DNA from: Gordonibacter massiliensis (ex Traore et al. 2017) | GTDB taxonomy: Bacteria > Actinomycetota > Coriobacteriia > Coriobacteriales > Eggerthellaceae | DNA length: 64,000 nucleotides | Reading direction: 5' to 3' | Assembly (NCBI GenBank): GCA_900170005.1 | Contig: LT827128.1 | Coordinates: forward strand, 3,220,168 to 3,284,167 | Part shown: positions 1 to 8,283 of the stretch, piece by piece | Position numbering within the stretch: the first letter of the stretch is position 1 | Layout of the letters: each line of letters opens with the position of its first letter | Notes under the pieces: generated by a model | Databases searched by the model: none | What the model was told of the DNA's origin: nothing | What the model saw: only the letters and a program-made list of their open reading frames with translations | Position numbers and translations under genes: made by a program

Positions 1-16
1 GACCAAGGAGTTTTGA

Positions 17-877
17 ATGTCTCAACTTCACATCAAAGAAGGCATAGCGAGAGCGCTGTTCGTTGCCGCCGCGGGGATATCGATCCTCGCGGTGGCTCTC
101 ATCTGCGTCTTCCTTTTCGCGAACGGCGTGCCGGCCATCGCGGAAATCGGCCTTCCCGAGTTCCTCTTCGGCACCACGTGGCGCCCCGCCAACGACATCT
201 ACGGCATCTTCCCCATGATCGTGGGCAGCATCTACGTCACGGCGGGCGCCATCGTCGTGGGCGTGCCCACCGGGCTTCTGTGCGCCATCTTCCTGTCGCG
301 GTTCGCCAGCGGCAAGGTGGCGGCGTTCCTCAAGCCGGGCGTCGAGCTTTTGGCGGGCATCCCCTCGGTCGTCTACGGCTTCTTCGGCCTCGTGATCATC
401 GTGCCGTTCATCCGCGACACCATGCCCGGACGCGGCTTGTCGCTTCTAGCCGCCGCCGTGCTGCTGGGCATCATGATCCTGCCCACCATCATCACCGTGG
501 CCCAGAGCGCGCTGGACGCCGTGCCCAAGAAGTACTACGAGGGCGCGCTGGCGCTGGGCGCCGACCACGAGCGCTCGGTGTTCCGCGTGGTCGTGCCCGC
601 CGCCGTCTCCGGCATCATGGCGGGCATCGTGCTGGGCGTGGGCCGTGCCATCGGCGAGACCATGGCCGTCATCATGGTGGCCGGCAACCAGCCCATCATC
701 CCCGAGAGCATCTTCGCGGGCGTGCGCACCATGACCGCCAACATCGTTCTGGAGATGGGTTACGCGGCCGACCTGCATCGCGGCGCGCTCGTGGCCACCG
801 GCGTGGTGCTGTTCGTGTTCATCCTGCTCATCACCATGCTGTTCAACGTCATCAAGAAGCGGGGTGAGCTGAAGTAA
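17..877 (+). CDS. pstC: Phosphate ABC transporter permease PstC
   Basis: This 286-residue protein is one of the two membrane subunits of the high-affinity PstSCAB phosphate importer. It shows about six hydrophobic segments and the permease loop EGALALGADHERSVFRVV followed by GRAIGETMAV, the cytoplasmic coupling region typical of PstC. The length matches the family. The ATG is preceded by AAGGAG at 5-10 with a six-base spacer. A longer overlapping frame at 13-867 is a GC-rich shadow. Its stop TAA shares one base with the pstA ATG, so the two are translationally coupled. The binding protein PstS is expected upstream, outside the window. Confidence 0.95.
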   Translation: MSQLHIKEGIARALFVAAAGISILAVALICVFLFANGVPAIAEIGLPEFLFGTTWRPANDIYGIFPMIVGSIYVTAGAIVVGVPTGLLCAIFLSRFASGKVAAFLKPGVELLAGIPSVVYGFFGLVIIVPFIRDTMPGRGLSLLAAAVLLGIMILPTIITVAQSALDAVPKKYYEGALALGADHERSVFRVVVPAAVSGIMAGIVLGVGRAIGETMAVIMVAGNQPIIPESIFAGVRTMTANIVLEMGYAADLHRGALVATGVVLFVFILLITMLFNVIKKRGELK

Positions 878-1842
878 TGAGCGCGAAACTCACGATAGCC
901 TTCGAGAGCGCCGGAGCCCCGGCAGCCGCCCCCGGCTCGGGGAACCGCATCGACTCGCTGTTCGAGGCGGTGGAGGAGCGCCACCGGAAGCGCCGCCGCG
1001 TCGTGTCGGCGCTGCTGCGCTCGGTGGTGTACCTGGGCGCGCTGCTCACCACGGTGGTGCTGCTGTTCCTGGTGGGTTACATCCTGGTCAACGGCGTGCC
1101 CTACCTCACGCCCTCCCTGTTCGAGTGGGAGTACAATTCCACGAACGTCTCGCTCATGCCCGCGCTGGTGAACACGCTCATCATGGCGGCGCTCTCGCTG
1201 GCCATGGCGGTGCCCGTCGGCGTGGGGTCGGCCATCTACCTGGTGGAGTACGCCAAGCGCGGCAGCAAGTTCGTGGCCGTCGTGCGCACCACCACCGAGA
1301 CGCTGCAGGGTATCCCCTCCATCATCTACGGCCTGTTCGGCATGCTGTTCTTCGTGACGGCTCTGCACTGGAACCTGTCGCTTCTGGCGGGCGCCTGCAC
1401 GCTGGCCATCATGGTGCTGCCGGTGGTCATGCGCACCACCGAGGAGGCGCTGCTGGCCGTGCCGGACTCCTACCGCGAGGGCGGCTTCGGCCTGGGCGCC
1501 GGGCGTTTGCGCACCGTGTTCCGCTGCGTGCTGCCCTCGGCCGTTCCCGGCATCCTGGGCGGCGTGATCTTGGCGCTCGGCCGCTGCGTGGGCGAGGTGG
1601 CCGCGCTCATCTTCACGGCTGGCTCCATCGCCCAGATCCCGAACTTCGCCGGCGAGGGCCTCGGGGCGCTGTTCGACTCCACCCGCACGCTGGCCGTGCA
1701 CATGTACACGCTTGCCAGCGAGGGTCTGCACATCAACGAAACGTACGCGACGGCGGTGGTGCTGCTGGTCATGGTGGTTCTGCTGAACCTGCTGGCCACG
1801 TTCGCCGCGAAGAAGATGAACAAGGGAGGCTCCGATGCCTAA
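877..1842 (+). CDS. pstA: Phosphate ABC transporter permease PstA
   Basis: This 321-residue protein is the second membrane subunit of the Pst phosphate importer. A polar N-terminal stretch of about 45 residues precedes the first membrane helix. Further hydrophobic segments follow, and the coupling loop reads [18 protein letters not shown] then [16 protein letters not shown], as in PstA. The start overlaps the pstC stop by one base, and the end overlaps pstB by eight bases, so the three genes form a tight operon. The N-terminal extension is somewhat longer than in enterobacterial PstA; nothing else is unusual. Confidence 0.95.
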   Translation: MSAKLTIAFESAGAPAAAPGSGNRIDSLFEAVEERHRKRRRVVSALLRSVVYLGALLTTVVLLFLVGYILVNGVPYLTPSLFEWEYNSTNVSLMPALVNTLIMAALSLAMAVPVGVGSAIYLVEYAKRGSKFVAVVRTTTETLQGIPSIIYGLFGMLFFVTALHWNLSLLAGACTLAIMVLPVVMRTTEEALLAVPDSYREGGFGLGAGRLRTVFRCVLPSAVPGILGGVILALGRCVGEVAALIFTAGSIAQIPNFAGEGLGALFDSTRTLAVHMYTLASEGLHINETYATAVVLLVMVVLLNLLATFAAKKMNKGGSDA

Positions 1843-2704
1843 CGCAACGCTTGAGAGAACCGCTTCGGCCGGGCACGCTCCGGCCACGTACATGCCGCAT
1901 GCCCAAGGCCAGGCGGCCGACCGCCGGATGAAGGAGAAGGCTCCCGCCGACGCCCCCGCGAAGATGGGCGTGCGCGGCCTGGACCTGTACTACAAGGACT
2001 TCCAAGCCTTGAAGGGCATCAACCTGGAGTTCCCGAAGAACCAGGTGACGGCCCTCATCGGCCCGTCCGGCTGCGGCAAGTCCACGTTGTTGAAGAGCCT
2101 GAACCGCATGAACGACCTCGTGGAGGGCTGCCGCGTGGAAGGCGAGATCACGCTCGACGGCGAGGACGCCTACCGTTCCATCGACGTGAACAGCCTGCGC
2201 CGCCGCGTGGGCATGGTGTTCCAGCAGCCCAACCCGTTCCCCATGAGCGTGTACGACAACGTGGCGTTCGGGCCGCGCACCCACGGCATCAAGAACCGCG
2301 CCGACCTGGACGAGATCGTCGAGCAGAGCCTGCGCGACGCCGCCATCTGGGACGAGATGAAGGACCGTCTGAAGAAGAACGCGCTCGGCTTCTCCGGCGG
2401 CCAGCAGCAGCGCCTGTGCATCGCGCGCGCGTTGGCCGTGCGCCCCGAGGTGCTGCTCATGGACGAGGCCACGAGCGCGCTCGACCCCATCTCCACCGCG
2501 AAGATCGAGGACTTGGTGGGCGAGCTGAAGAGCAAGTACACCGTCATCATGGTCACGCACAACATGCTGCAGGCGCTGCGCGTGTCCGACAAGACCGCGT
2601 TCTTCCTGCTGGGCGAGATGGTGGAGGCCGGCGCCACCGACGACATCTTCACGGCCCCCGTCGACCCCCGCACCGCCGACTACGTGGCTGGTCGATTCGG
2701 GTAG
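1835..2704 (+). CDS. pstB: Phosphate ABC transporter ATP-binding protein PstB
   Basis: This 289-residue ATPase energises phosphate import through PstC/PstA. It has Walker [10 protein letters not shown] at about residues 76-84, the Q-loop region [14 protein letters not shown], the signature FSGGQQQR, Walker [14 protein letters not shown] and the H-loop VTHNM. The C-terminus [13 protein letters not shown] is the normal PstB ending, so the gene is complete. The first 45 or so residues are an Ala/Pro/charged extension before the ABC domain. The ATG at 1835 lies behind GGGAGG at 1824-1829 and overlaps the pstA stop. Directly after its TAG, in the same reading frame, lies a RhuM-like fragment. Confidence 0.96.
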   Translation: MPNATLERTASAGHAPATYMPHAQGQAADRRMKEKAPADAPAKMGVRGLDLYYKDFQALKGINLEFPKNQVTALIGPSGCGKSTLLKSLNRMNDLVEGCRVEGEITLDGEDAYRSIDVNSLRRRVGMVFQQPNPFPMSVYDNVAFGPRTHGIKNRADLDEIVEQSLRDAAIWDEMKDRLKKNALGFSGGQQQRLCIARALAVRPEVLLMDEATSALDPISTAKIEDLVGELKSKYTVIMVTHNMLQALRVSDKTAFFLLGEMVEAGATDDIFTAPVDPRTADYVAGRFG

Positions 2705-3037
2705 GACGGAGCCGAAGGCATCCAGGTGTACGTGCAGAACGAAGACGTGTGGTTGACCCAAAAAGCCATGGCCACGCTGTTCGACTGCGGCAAGCAAAAC
2801 ATCAGCTTGCATCTGCGAACGGTTTTTTCTTCGGGCGAATTGACGGAAGAGGCAGTTGTCAAGGGTTTCTTGACAACTGCCTCCGATGGCAAGCAATACA
2901 GAACCAAGCACTACGATCTCGATGCGGTCATTTCGGTTGGGTATCGCATCAACACCCTGCGCGCGACGCAGTTTCGCCCATGGGCGACGCACGTGCTGAA
3001 CGCGTTCGCCCGCCAAAGGGACTTTACGCAAATTTGA
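2705..3037 (+). pseudogene. RhuM-family protein remnant
   Basis: Reading on from the pstB stop in the same frame gives a peptide with hallmarks of the RhuM virulence/phage-associated family: VWLTQKAMATLF, KQNISLHLRTVF, VVKGFLTTASDGKQYRTKHY and ISVGYRINT.RATQFRPWAT. Only about 110 residues remain. Full-length members run to roughly 330 residues, so the C-terminal two thirds is missing, and the homologous sequence begins right at the pstB stop without a normal start. A GTG at 2726 could start a 103-residue peptide but has no clear ribosome binding site. It is most likely a relic of a mobile-element gene that landed behind pstB. A perfect 15-bp inverted repeat lies inside it. Confidence 0.7.
2849..2883. 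repeat. Perfect 15-bp inverted repeat in the RhuM remnant
   Basis: Arms at 2849-2863 (GAGGCAGTTGTCAAG) and 2869-2883 are exact reverse complements around a 5-base loop. It lies in the codons for the VVKGFLTTASDG motif. There is no T-run after it on either strand, so it is not a canonical intrinsic terminator. It could still end or stabilise the pst transcript, or act as a protein-binding site. Confidence 0.6.
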
Positions 3038-3116
3038 CCCGTCCGGTGCTGCGGCTGCCCGCGCGCTGTTTTACAATGGGCCGAAACGGTCAAAGCATAT
3101 CATGGGAGCCATCGCA

Positions 3117-3806
3117 GTGATCTATTACGTAGAAGACGACACCAACATCCGCGACCTGACGGTGTACGCGCTCAAGCAGGCCGGCTTCGAGGCGGCGGGC
3201 TTTCCCGCGGCGGGGGAGTTCTTCGCCGCCTGCAAGCGTCGGCTGCCCGAGCTTGTGCTGCTCGACATCATGCTGCCCGAAGTGGATGGGCTGGAAATTC
3301 TGCACCTGCTGCGCGAGGATCCCGCCACGAAGCACCTGCCCGTCATGATGCTCACGGCCAAAGGCACGGAGTTCGACACGGTGAGCGGGCTGGATGCCGG
3401 CGCCGACGACTACCTGGCCAAGCCCTTCGGCATGATGGAGCTGGTGAGCCGCGTGAACGCGCTCATGCGCCGCGCCGCCGCGCCGGCGGTGGCGGCCGAT
3501 GACGAGTTCTCTTGCGGGCCCGTGTCGCTCACCGTGTCGTCGCACGACGTCACGGTGGACGGCGAGCCCGTCACGCTCACGCTCAAGGAGTTCGACCTGC
3601 TGCGCACGCTCATGCAGAACGAGGGCCATGTGCTCTCGCGTCGTCAGCTGCTGGAAGACGTGTGGGGCATGACGTACGTGGGCGAGACGCGCACCGTCGA
3701 CGTGCACATCCAAACGCTGCGCCAAAAGCTGGCGGCGGCGGGCGCGGGCTCCGACGCGTACATCCAGACGGTGCGCGGCGTGGGCTACTGCGTCAAGCAG
3801 CCATGA
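3117..3806 (+). CDS. PhoB/OmpR-family response regulator
   Basis: This 229-residue DNA-binding response regulator has a receiver domain with the phospho-acceptor in LLDIMLPEVDG, the switch residues in MLTAKG and the conserved lysine in LAKPFG. A winged-helix domain follows, with LTLKEFDLLRTLMQ and TVDVHIQTLRQKL. The GTG at 3117 is preferred because GGGAG at 3104-3108 lies eight bases upstream. The alternative ATG at 3102 has no ribosome binding site. The stop overlaps the kinase ATG (ATGA). Position behind pstCAB suggests control of phosphate starvation genes (PhoP/PhoB role), but the sequence alone does not prove the regulon. No phoU is seen between them. Confidence 0.9.
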   Translation: MIYYVEDDTNIRDLTVYALKQAGFEAAGFPAAGEFFAACKRRLPELVLLDIMLPEVDGLEILHLLREDPATKHLPVMMLTAKGTEFDTVSGLDAGADDYLAKPFGMMELVSRVNALMRRAAAPAVAADDEFSCGPVSLTVSSHDVTVDGEPVTLTLKEFDLLRTLMQNEGHVLSRRQLLEDVWGMTYVGETRTVDVHIQTLRQKLAAAGAGSDAYIQTVRGVGYCVKQP

Positions 3807-5215
3807 GCCCCACCCATCTCCGCGTGAAAAGCCTGGCCGGGAAGATATTCACCGGCGTTCTGGCGTTCACCATGGGCGTCATTCTCGTGCTGGGCGTGGC
3901 CATGACCACCATCTACTACCTCTCCTACGAGCACGACGCGGAGGCCGAGCTGGCCGCGAGCGCGCAAGACGCCGCCGCCTACCTCAACGCGTCGCCCCCC
4001 GATGCGAACATCCCCGCACTCGAAGAGCAGTTCGCCGGCCTCACGCGCTACACGCTCATCGCGCCTGACGGCTGGGTGCTCTACGACAGCGCCGCCGACC
4101 CCGCCACCATGGAAAACCACGCCAGCCGTCCCGAGGTGCGCGAGGCGGGGGAGAACGGCCAGGCGGCCACCATGCGGTTCTCGGCCACGCTCGGCACCGA
4201 CACGGTGTACGCGGCCGTGAAGCTGGACGACGGCAGCATCATCCGCCTGTCCGAGACGCGCCATTCGCTGCTGGCTTTTCTGGGCGACATGCTCGTGCCG
4301 CTGATCGTGGCCGTGTGCGTGGCTGCCGTGCTCGTGCTGGTGCTGTCCAAGGCGCTCACGAGCCGCATCATGAAGCCCATCGACGCGCTGAACTTCGCCG
4401 ACCCGCTGGAGAACGAGATATACGAGGAGATGGACCCGCTGCTCATCCGCATCGACGAGCAGCAGCGGCGGCTGCTGCTGCAGAACCGCGAGCTGGCCGA
4501 GGCCGAGAACATGCGCCGCGACTTCTCCAGCAACGTGAGCCACGAGATGAAAACGCCCTTGCAGGTCATATCCGGTTACGCCGAGCTCATGAAGAACGAC
4601 ATGGTGCAGCCCGACGATCGGCAGAAGTTCGCCGCGCTCATCTACGAGGAGGCGCAGGCCATGCGCTCCCTCATCAACGACGTGCTCACCCTCTCGCGCC
4701 TGGACGAGTCCGCGTTCGGCGACGACCCCGTGCTCATCGACTTGCACGCCGTGGCCGGGCGCGTGGCGGGCCGCTTGGCCAGCTTCGCGGCCGAGCAGGG
4801 CGTGGAGGTTCGCGTGGAAGGCTCGGCGGCGCACATAGCCGGCAGCGAGACGCTGGCCGAGGAGATGCTCTACAACCTTATCGAGAACGGCATCCGCTAC
4901 AACCACGAGGGCGGTTCGGTGGCGATGCTCGTGGGCCGGGAAACCAAGCCGTGCGTGCTGAGCGAGGGCGAGGACCCGGTGGAGTGCGTATGCGTTCGCG
5001 TGAGCGACACGGGCCCCGGCATCCCCGAAGAGCTGCGCGACAAGGTGTTCGAGCGCTTCTTCCGCGTGGACAAGAGCCGCTCGAAGGAGACGGGCGGCAC
5101 GGGCCTGGGGCTGGCCATCGTGAAGCACGCCGTGCTCCACCACCACGGCACCATAAAAGTGGAGGGTGCCGAAGGAGAGGGCACTACGTTCGTGCTGCGG
5201 TTCCCTGCGGCGTAG
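3803..5215 (+). CDS. Sensor histidine kinase, PhoR-like
   Basis: This 470-residue membrane kinase is the partner of the preceding regulator. Membrane helices at about residues 16-39 and 160-182 bracket an extracytoplasmic region of about 120 residues. A short linker and a coiled coil (LLIRIDEQQRRLLLQNRELAEAE) lead to the HisKA box NVSHEMKTPLQV with phospho-acceptor His at about residue 247. The ATPase domain has NLIENGIRYN, DTGPGIPEEL, FERFFRVDKSRS and GGTGLGLAIVKH. All catalytic boxes are intact. The ATG at 3803 overlaps the regulator stop. A PhoR role in phosphate sensing is inferred from the pst neighbourhood and the domain layout. Confidence 0.9.
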   Translation: MSPTHLRVKSLAGKIFTGVLAFTMGVILVLGVAMTTIYYLSYEHDAEAELAASAQDAAAYLNASPPDANIPALEEQFAGLTRYTLIAPDGWVLYDSAADPATMENHASRPEVREAGENGQAATMRFSATLGTDTVYAAVKLDDGSIIRLSETRHSLLAFLGDMLVPLIVAVCVAAVLVLVLSKALTSRIMKPIDALNFADPLENEIYEEMDPLLIRIDEQQRRLLLQNRELAEAENMRRDFSSNVSHEMKTPLQVISGYAELMKNDMVQPDDRQKFAALIYEEAQAMRSLINDVLTLSRLDESAFGDDPVLIDLHAVAGRVAGRLASFAAEQGVEVRVEGSAAHIAGSETLAEEMLYNLIENGIRYNHEGGSVAMLVGRETKPCVLSEGEDPVECVCVRVSDTGPGIPEELRDKVFERFFRVDKSRSKETGGTGLGLAIVKHAVLHHHGTIKVEGAEGEGTTFVLRFPAA

Positions 5216-5552
5216 GGCGGTGGCCGCGTGCGTTGAGGGCGTCCCTGCGTCGCAGGGCGACTGTCGCACTCGAGGAAACCGTCCCCTTCGGAGGGGCTTC
5301 GTCAAATCGCTCCTTGCGGCGGTGCAACGTGCCCGGCTTCCGTTTGAATTCCGTAAGATCCGCGCTCTATCCCCGCAAGGTTTCGGCAAGATCGCTCCGG
5401 TCGCCTTGCAAGAACCGTGCAAGGTTCTCACGGTTTTGCGCAGGGTCTTCCGACGGTTCCCGTGCAAGGTCGCGGAGCTATGCTTGTCGCGGGAAAAGAG
5501 AGGGGCGAATCCCGCCGAAAGCAAAACCGGCAGCGCCTGCTCTCTTGCATAG
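5216..5552. other. Intergenic region with short hairpins
   Basis: About 340 bases without a convincing gene. It holds a small hairpin at 5243-5257 (CCCTGCG/CGCAGGG). It also holds two mutually exclusive short hairpins, AGAACC/GGTTCT at 5411-5428 and AACCGTG/CACGGTT at 5413-5435. The overlapping frames that run through here have no recognisable domain. Nothing else is supported. Confidence 0.4.
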
Positions 5553-5572
5553 TGATAACTATTTTGTTATCA
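5553..5572. promoter_or_regulatory. Putative operator of the toxin-antitoxin operon
   Basis: A perfect 7-bp inverted repeat, TGATAAC at 5553-5559 and GTTATCA at 5566-5572, is separated by the six bases TATTTT. It ends four bases before the GGGAGG ribosome binding site of the toxin gene. Antitoxins of the XRE/HigA type usually bind such palindromes over their own promoter. TATCAT at 5568-5573 could serve as the -10 box inside it. Confidence 0.6.
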
Positions 5573-5588
5573 TATGGGAGGCGAAGCA

Positions 5589-5954
5589 ATGTATCGAGTG
5601 GAGTTTTACCAAGACGTGAACGGGCGGTCGGAGCTGCGAGACGCTTTGAGAGAACTGGAGTCCAGGAGCGCGGCCGACAAGGACGCGAGAACGACGTACC
5701 TGAGCATCCTCAAGGCTATCGCCGGTTTAGAAGAGTTCGGCACGAGGGTCGGCATGCCGAAGGTTCGCCATGTTAAGGGGGAGCTGTGGGAGCTGCGGCC
5801 GAAGGCCCAGCGAGTGTTTTTCTTCTATTGGAGGGACGACACGTTCGTTTTACTGCACTCCTACATGAAGAAGACGCAGAAAACCCCTCGACGCGAGATC
5901 ATGAAAGCCGAACGCATCAAAAACGATTGGAAGGCGAGGCACGCCAATGAGTAA
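5589..5954 (+). CDS. RelE/HigB-type toxin (Gp49-like)
   Basis: This 121-residue basic protein matches the phage-derived Gp49-like/HigB toxin group: VEFYQDVNGRSELRDAL at the start, then an ELWELRPKAQRVFFFYW core and FVLLHSYMKKTQKTPRREI near the end. Family members are ribosome-dependent mRNA interferases held in check by an HTH antitoxin. The ATG at 5589 follows GGGAGG at 5576-5581 with a seven-base spacer; an earlier in-frame ATG at 5574 lies within that site. The toxin-first order and the eight-base overlap with the antitoxin are typical of higBA rather than relBE. Activity is inferred. Confidence 0.85.
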   Translation: MYRVEFYQDVNGRSELRDALRELESRSAADKDARTTYLSILKAIAGLEEFGTRVGMPKVRHVKGELWELRPKAQRVFFFYWRDDTFVLLHSYMKKTQKTPRREIMKAERIKNDWKARHANE

Positions 5955-6246
5955 GCGCGACAAGGCGTACACGTTTCGGGACTATCTCAACGAAGCGGAT
6001 CTTTCCGATGCCGAGCGTGAAGAGATCAGGCTCGATGTCGAACTGACGAGGAAGCTGATCGAGGCGCGCGAGGCGCGGGGGATGACGCAGCGCGACTTGG
6101 CGGAGGCGAGCGGGCTGAAGCAGCCGGCCATCGCCCGCATCGAGTCGATGCGCTCCGTGCCTCGCGTGGACACGCTGCTCAAGTTGCTGGTTCCGCTCGG
6201 CTATACGCTGAGCATCGTTCCGCTTCAAACCGACCGGGGCGAATAG
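5947..6246 (+). CDS. XRE-family antitoxin (HigA-like)
   Basis: This 99-residue helix-turn-helix protein is the partner of the preceding toxin. The HTH lies at about residues 38-75 (REARGMTQRDLAEASGLKQ, PAIARIESMRSVPRVDTLLK). The N-terminal segment, with DYLNEADLSDAEREEI, is probably the toxin-contacting part. It should neutralise the toxin and repress the operon through the inverted repeat at 5553-5572. The gene starts within the toxin gene's last eight bases, so the pair is coupled. Length and order fit HigA-type antitoxins. Confidence 0.87.
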   Translation: MSKRDKAYTFRDYLNEADLSDAEREEIRLDVELTRKLIEAREARGMTQRDLAEASGLKQPAIARIESMRSVPRVDTLLKLLVPLGYTLSIVPLQTDRGE

Positions 6247-6753
6247 GCCCAGGGCCTCGCCGGTTCGGCACGGGTTTCTTCGCGGGTTGTCTTGCATCGG
6301 CGCTCGCACGGACTTCGGAAAACGCCGAGGCGCCGTGCCCCTTGCGGTCGCACGACGCCTCTTCTGCGTTGCGTGAAGAGCCCCACCCCCGGCCAGAAGG
6401 ATGAACCCACCTCAAAAGGTGGGTGCTCGCAGCCCGCTTCCTGGCTTTCGTATCAACGGATACGAATCTCCATTTCACGCGCTATCTTGAGCTCCCTCAT
6501 GTTATAGCATCGGTCCATCGCAAAGTATGGCTTCGAGGGCAGGACCTGATTCAGAGTATACGTGCGTTTCGATCGAAGAAAAGTCTTGACATGTTATTTG
6601 TTGCGCCGTTTTCACAAACAGCGCACCTGCTAGGCGCTGTGTGCAGCCGAACGACCGTCCCGCTTGGCGACGAAGGCCCCTCTTGCTGCCATCTTGGCAA
6701 TCCAGACGACGGTAATCTATGCAAACAGGCGTTCGCATGATATGATGGGCGCC
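6247..6753. other. Intergenic region with two strong hairpins
   Basis: No supported gene. Two perfect 8-bp hairpins with 4-base loops lie close together: ACCCACCT/AGGTGGGT at 6405-6424 and TTCGTATC/GATACGAA at 6447-6466. Neither is followed by a T-run. A TTGACA hexamer at 6586-6591 lies in an AT-richer patch (about 6500-6620) but has no convincing -10 at the proper distance. TATGAT at 6741-6746 sits just ahead of rarA. The stretch may hold an unannotated RNA or regulatory sites. Confidence 0.4.
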
Positions 6754-8169
6754 ATGGACACGCTATTCACCGAAATGGAAAACGAGCGCAAGTCGGAGGT
6801 CGCCCCTCTGGCGGTGCGCATGCGCCCGCGCTCGCTCGACGAGCTCGTGGGGCAGGACGAGGCCGTGGGCCCTGGAAGCTGGCTGCGCAACGCCATCGAG
6901 CAAGACCAGCTGAGCTCGGTCATCCTGTTCGGCCCGGCCGGCACGGGCAAGACGTCGCTCGCGCACATCGTGGCCGAAACCACGAAGGCCACGTTCGTGG
7001 AGGTGTCGGCCATCGGCGGCACGGTGTCGGACTTGCGCCGCGAGATCGACGCGGCCGAGAAGCGCCTCACCGCGTTCGGCCTGCGCACCATCCTGTTCGT
7101 GGACGAGATGCACCGCTTCAACCGCAGCCAGCAGGACGCCCTGCTCCATGCGGTGGAAGACCGCGTGCTCGTGCTGGTGGGCGCCACCACGGAGAACCCG
7201 TTCTTCGAGGTGAACTCGGCGCTCATCAGCCGCTCGCGCGTCGTGGAGCTGCACGGTCTCTCGGACGGCGACGTGGGCGAGCTCGTCGATCGCGCCGTGG
7301 CCGACGAGCGGGGTCTGGGCGGTCTCTACCGGTTGGACGCCAAGGCCCGCGACGCCATCGTGCTTCTGGCCGGCGGCGACGGGCGGGGCGCGCTCACCAC
7401 GCTCGAGCTGGCCGCGGGCATGGTGGCGTCGGGCACGCGCAAGAAGCCCGCGAAAATCACGGAGGACAACGTGCGCGCCGCCGCGCCCCATCGCACGCTG
7501 CCCTACGACAAGAACAAGGACATGCACTACGACATCATCTCCGCGTTCATCAAGTCCATGCGCGGCAGCGATCCTGACGCGGCCTTGTACTGGCTCGCCC
7601 GCATGATCGACGGGGGCGAGGATCCGAAGTTCATCGCGCGCCGCATGTTCATCGCGGCTTCCGAGGACATTGGCAACGCCGATCCGAACGCGCTGCTCGT
7701 CGCCGAGGCCGCCTTCAAATCGGCCGAGGTCATCGGTTATCCCGAGTGCCGCATCAACCTGGCCCAGGCGGCCATCTACCTGGCGCTCGCGCCGAAGAGC
7801 AACGCGGCGGAGGCGGGCATCGACGCAGCGCTCGCCGAGGTTCGCAACGGCCCCGCCCGCTCCGTGCCCGACCATCTGCGCGATCGGCACCGCCCCGGTT
7901 CCGAGAACTACGGCCGGTACCTTTACCCGCACAGCTATCCGGGCGGCTGGGTCGACCAGCGCTACCTGCCCGACGGCCTGGATCGCGGGGCGTTCTACCA
8001 CCCGAGCGACCGCGGTTGGGAGGCGTACCGCGCCGACGCCGCCGCACGCGACCGCTTCGACGCCGCGCCGCCCGCCGTGCGCCCATCGCGTGCGAAAGCC
8101 GCTTCCGACGAGGCCGCCGCGCCGCCGGACACGCACGGCGACAAGGAGCAAAACCCCACGTCGCGTTGA
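6754..8169 (+). CDS. rarA: Replication-associated recombination protein A (AAA+ ATPase)
   Basis: This 471-residue clamp-loader-like ATPase (MgsA/RarA) acts at stalled replication forks. It opens with MRPRSLDELVGQDEAVG. It has Walker A GPAGTGKTS, Walker B ILFVDEMHRF, sensor 1 VGATTENPFFEVN, and the C-terminal tetramerisation domain with DKNKDMHYDIISAFIKSMRGSDPDAALYW broken across that region. Both the AAA+ core and the MgsA C-terminal domain are complete. The last 50 residues are a variable charged tail. Upstream in-frame ATGs at 6742 and 6745 are possible, but homologues begin close to MDTLFTEMEN, so 6754 was chosen. Confidence 0.93.
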   Translation: MDTLFTEMENERKSEVAPLAVRMRPRSLDELVGQDEAVGPGSWLRNAIEQDQLSSVILFGPAGTGKTSLAHIVAETTKATFVEVSAIGGTVSDLRREIDAAEKRLTAFGLRTILFVDEMHRFNRSQQDALLHAVEDRVLVLVGATTENPFFEVNSALISRSRVVELHGLSDGDVGELVDRAVADERGLGGLYRLDAKARDAIVLLAGGDGRGALTTLELAAGMVASGTRKKPAKITEDNVRAAAPHRTLPYDKNKDMHYDIISAFIKSMRGSDPDAALYWLARMIDGGEDPKFIARRMFIAASEDIGNADPNALLVAEAAFKSAEVIGYPECRINLAQAAIYLALAPKSNAAEAGIDAALAEVRNGPARSVPDHLRDRHRPGSENYGRYLYPHSYPGGWVDQRYLPDGLDRGAFYHPSDRGWEAYRADAAARDRFDAAPPAVRPSRAKAASDEAAAPPDTHGDKEQNPTSR

Positions 8170-8283
8170 AAGTAACCGATCGGCTACCGCCTATGGAAGC
8201 CGGATGAAAACGTGAGCCGGCCTGTATAGAATCCGAGGTGGACATGATATAGTGAAAACTTCGGTAGCTCAGGAGGCGCCAAC

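Noticed and set aside
3785-5524. A 579-residue minus-strand frame over the histidine kinase gene
   Set aside because: Antisense shadow of a complete kinase, with His/Val/Leu-rich nonsense composition.
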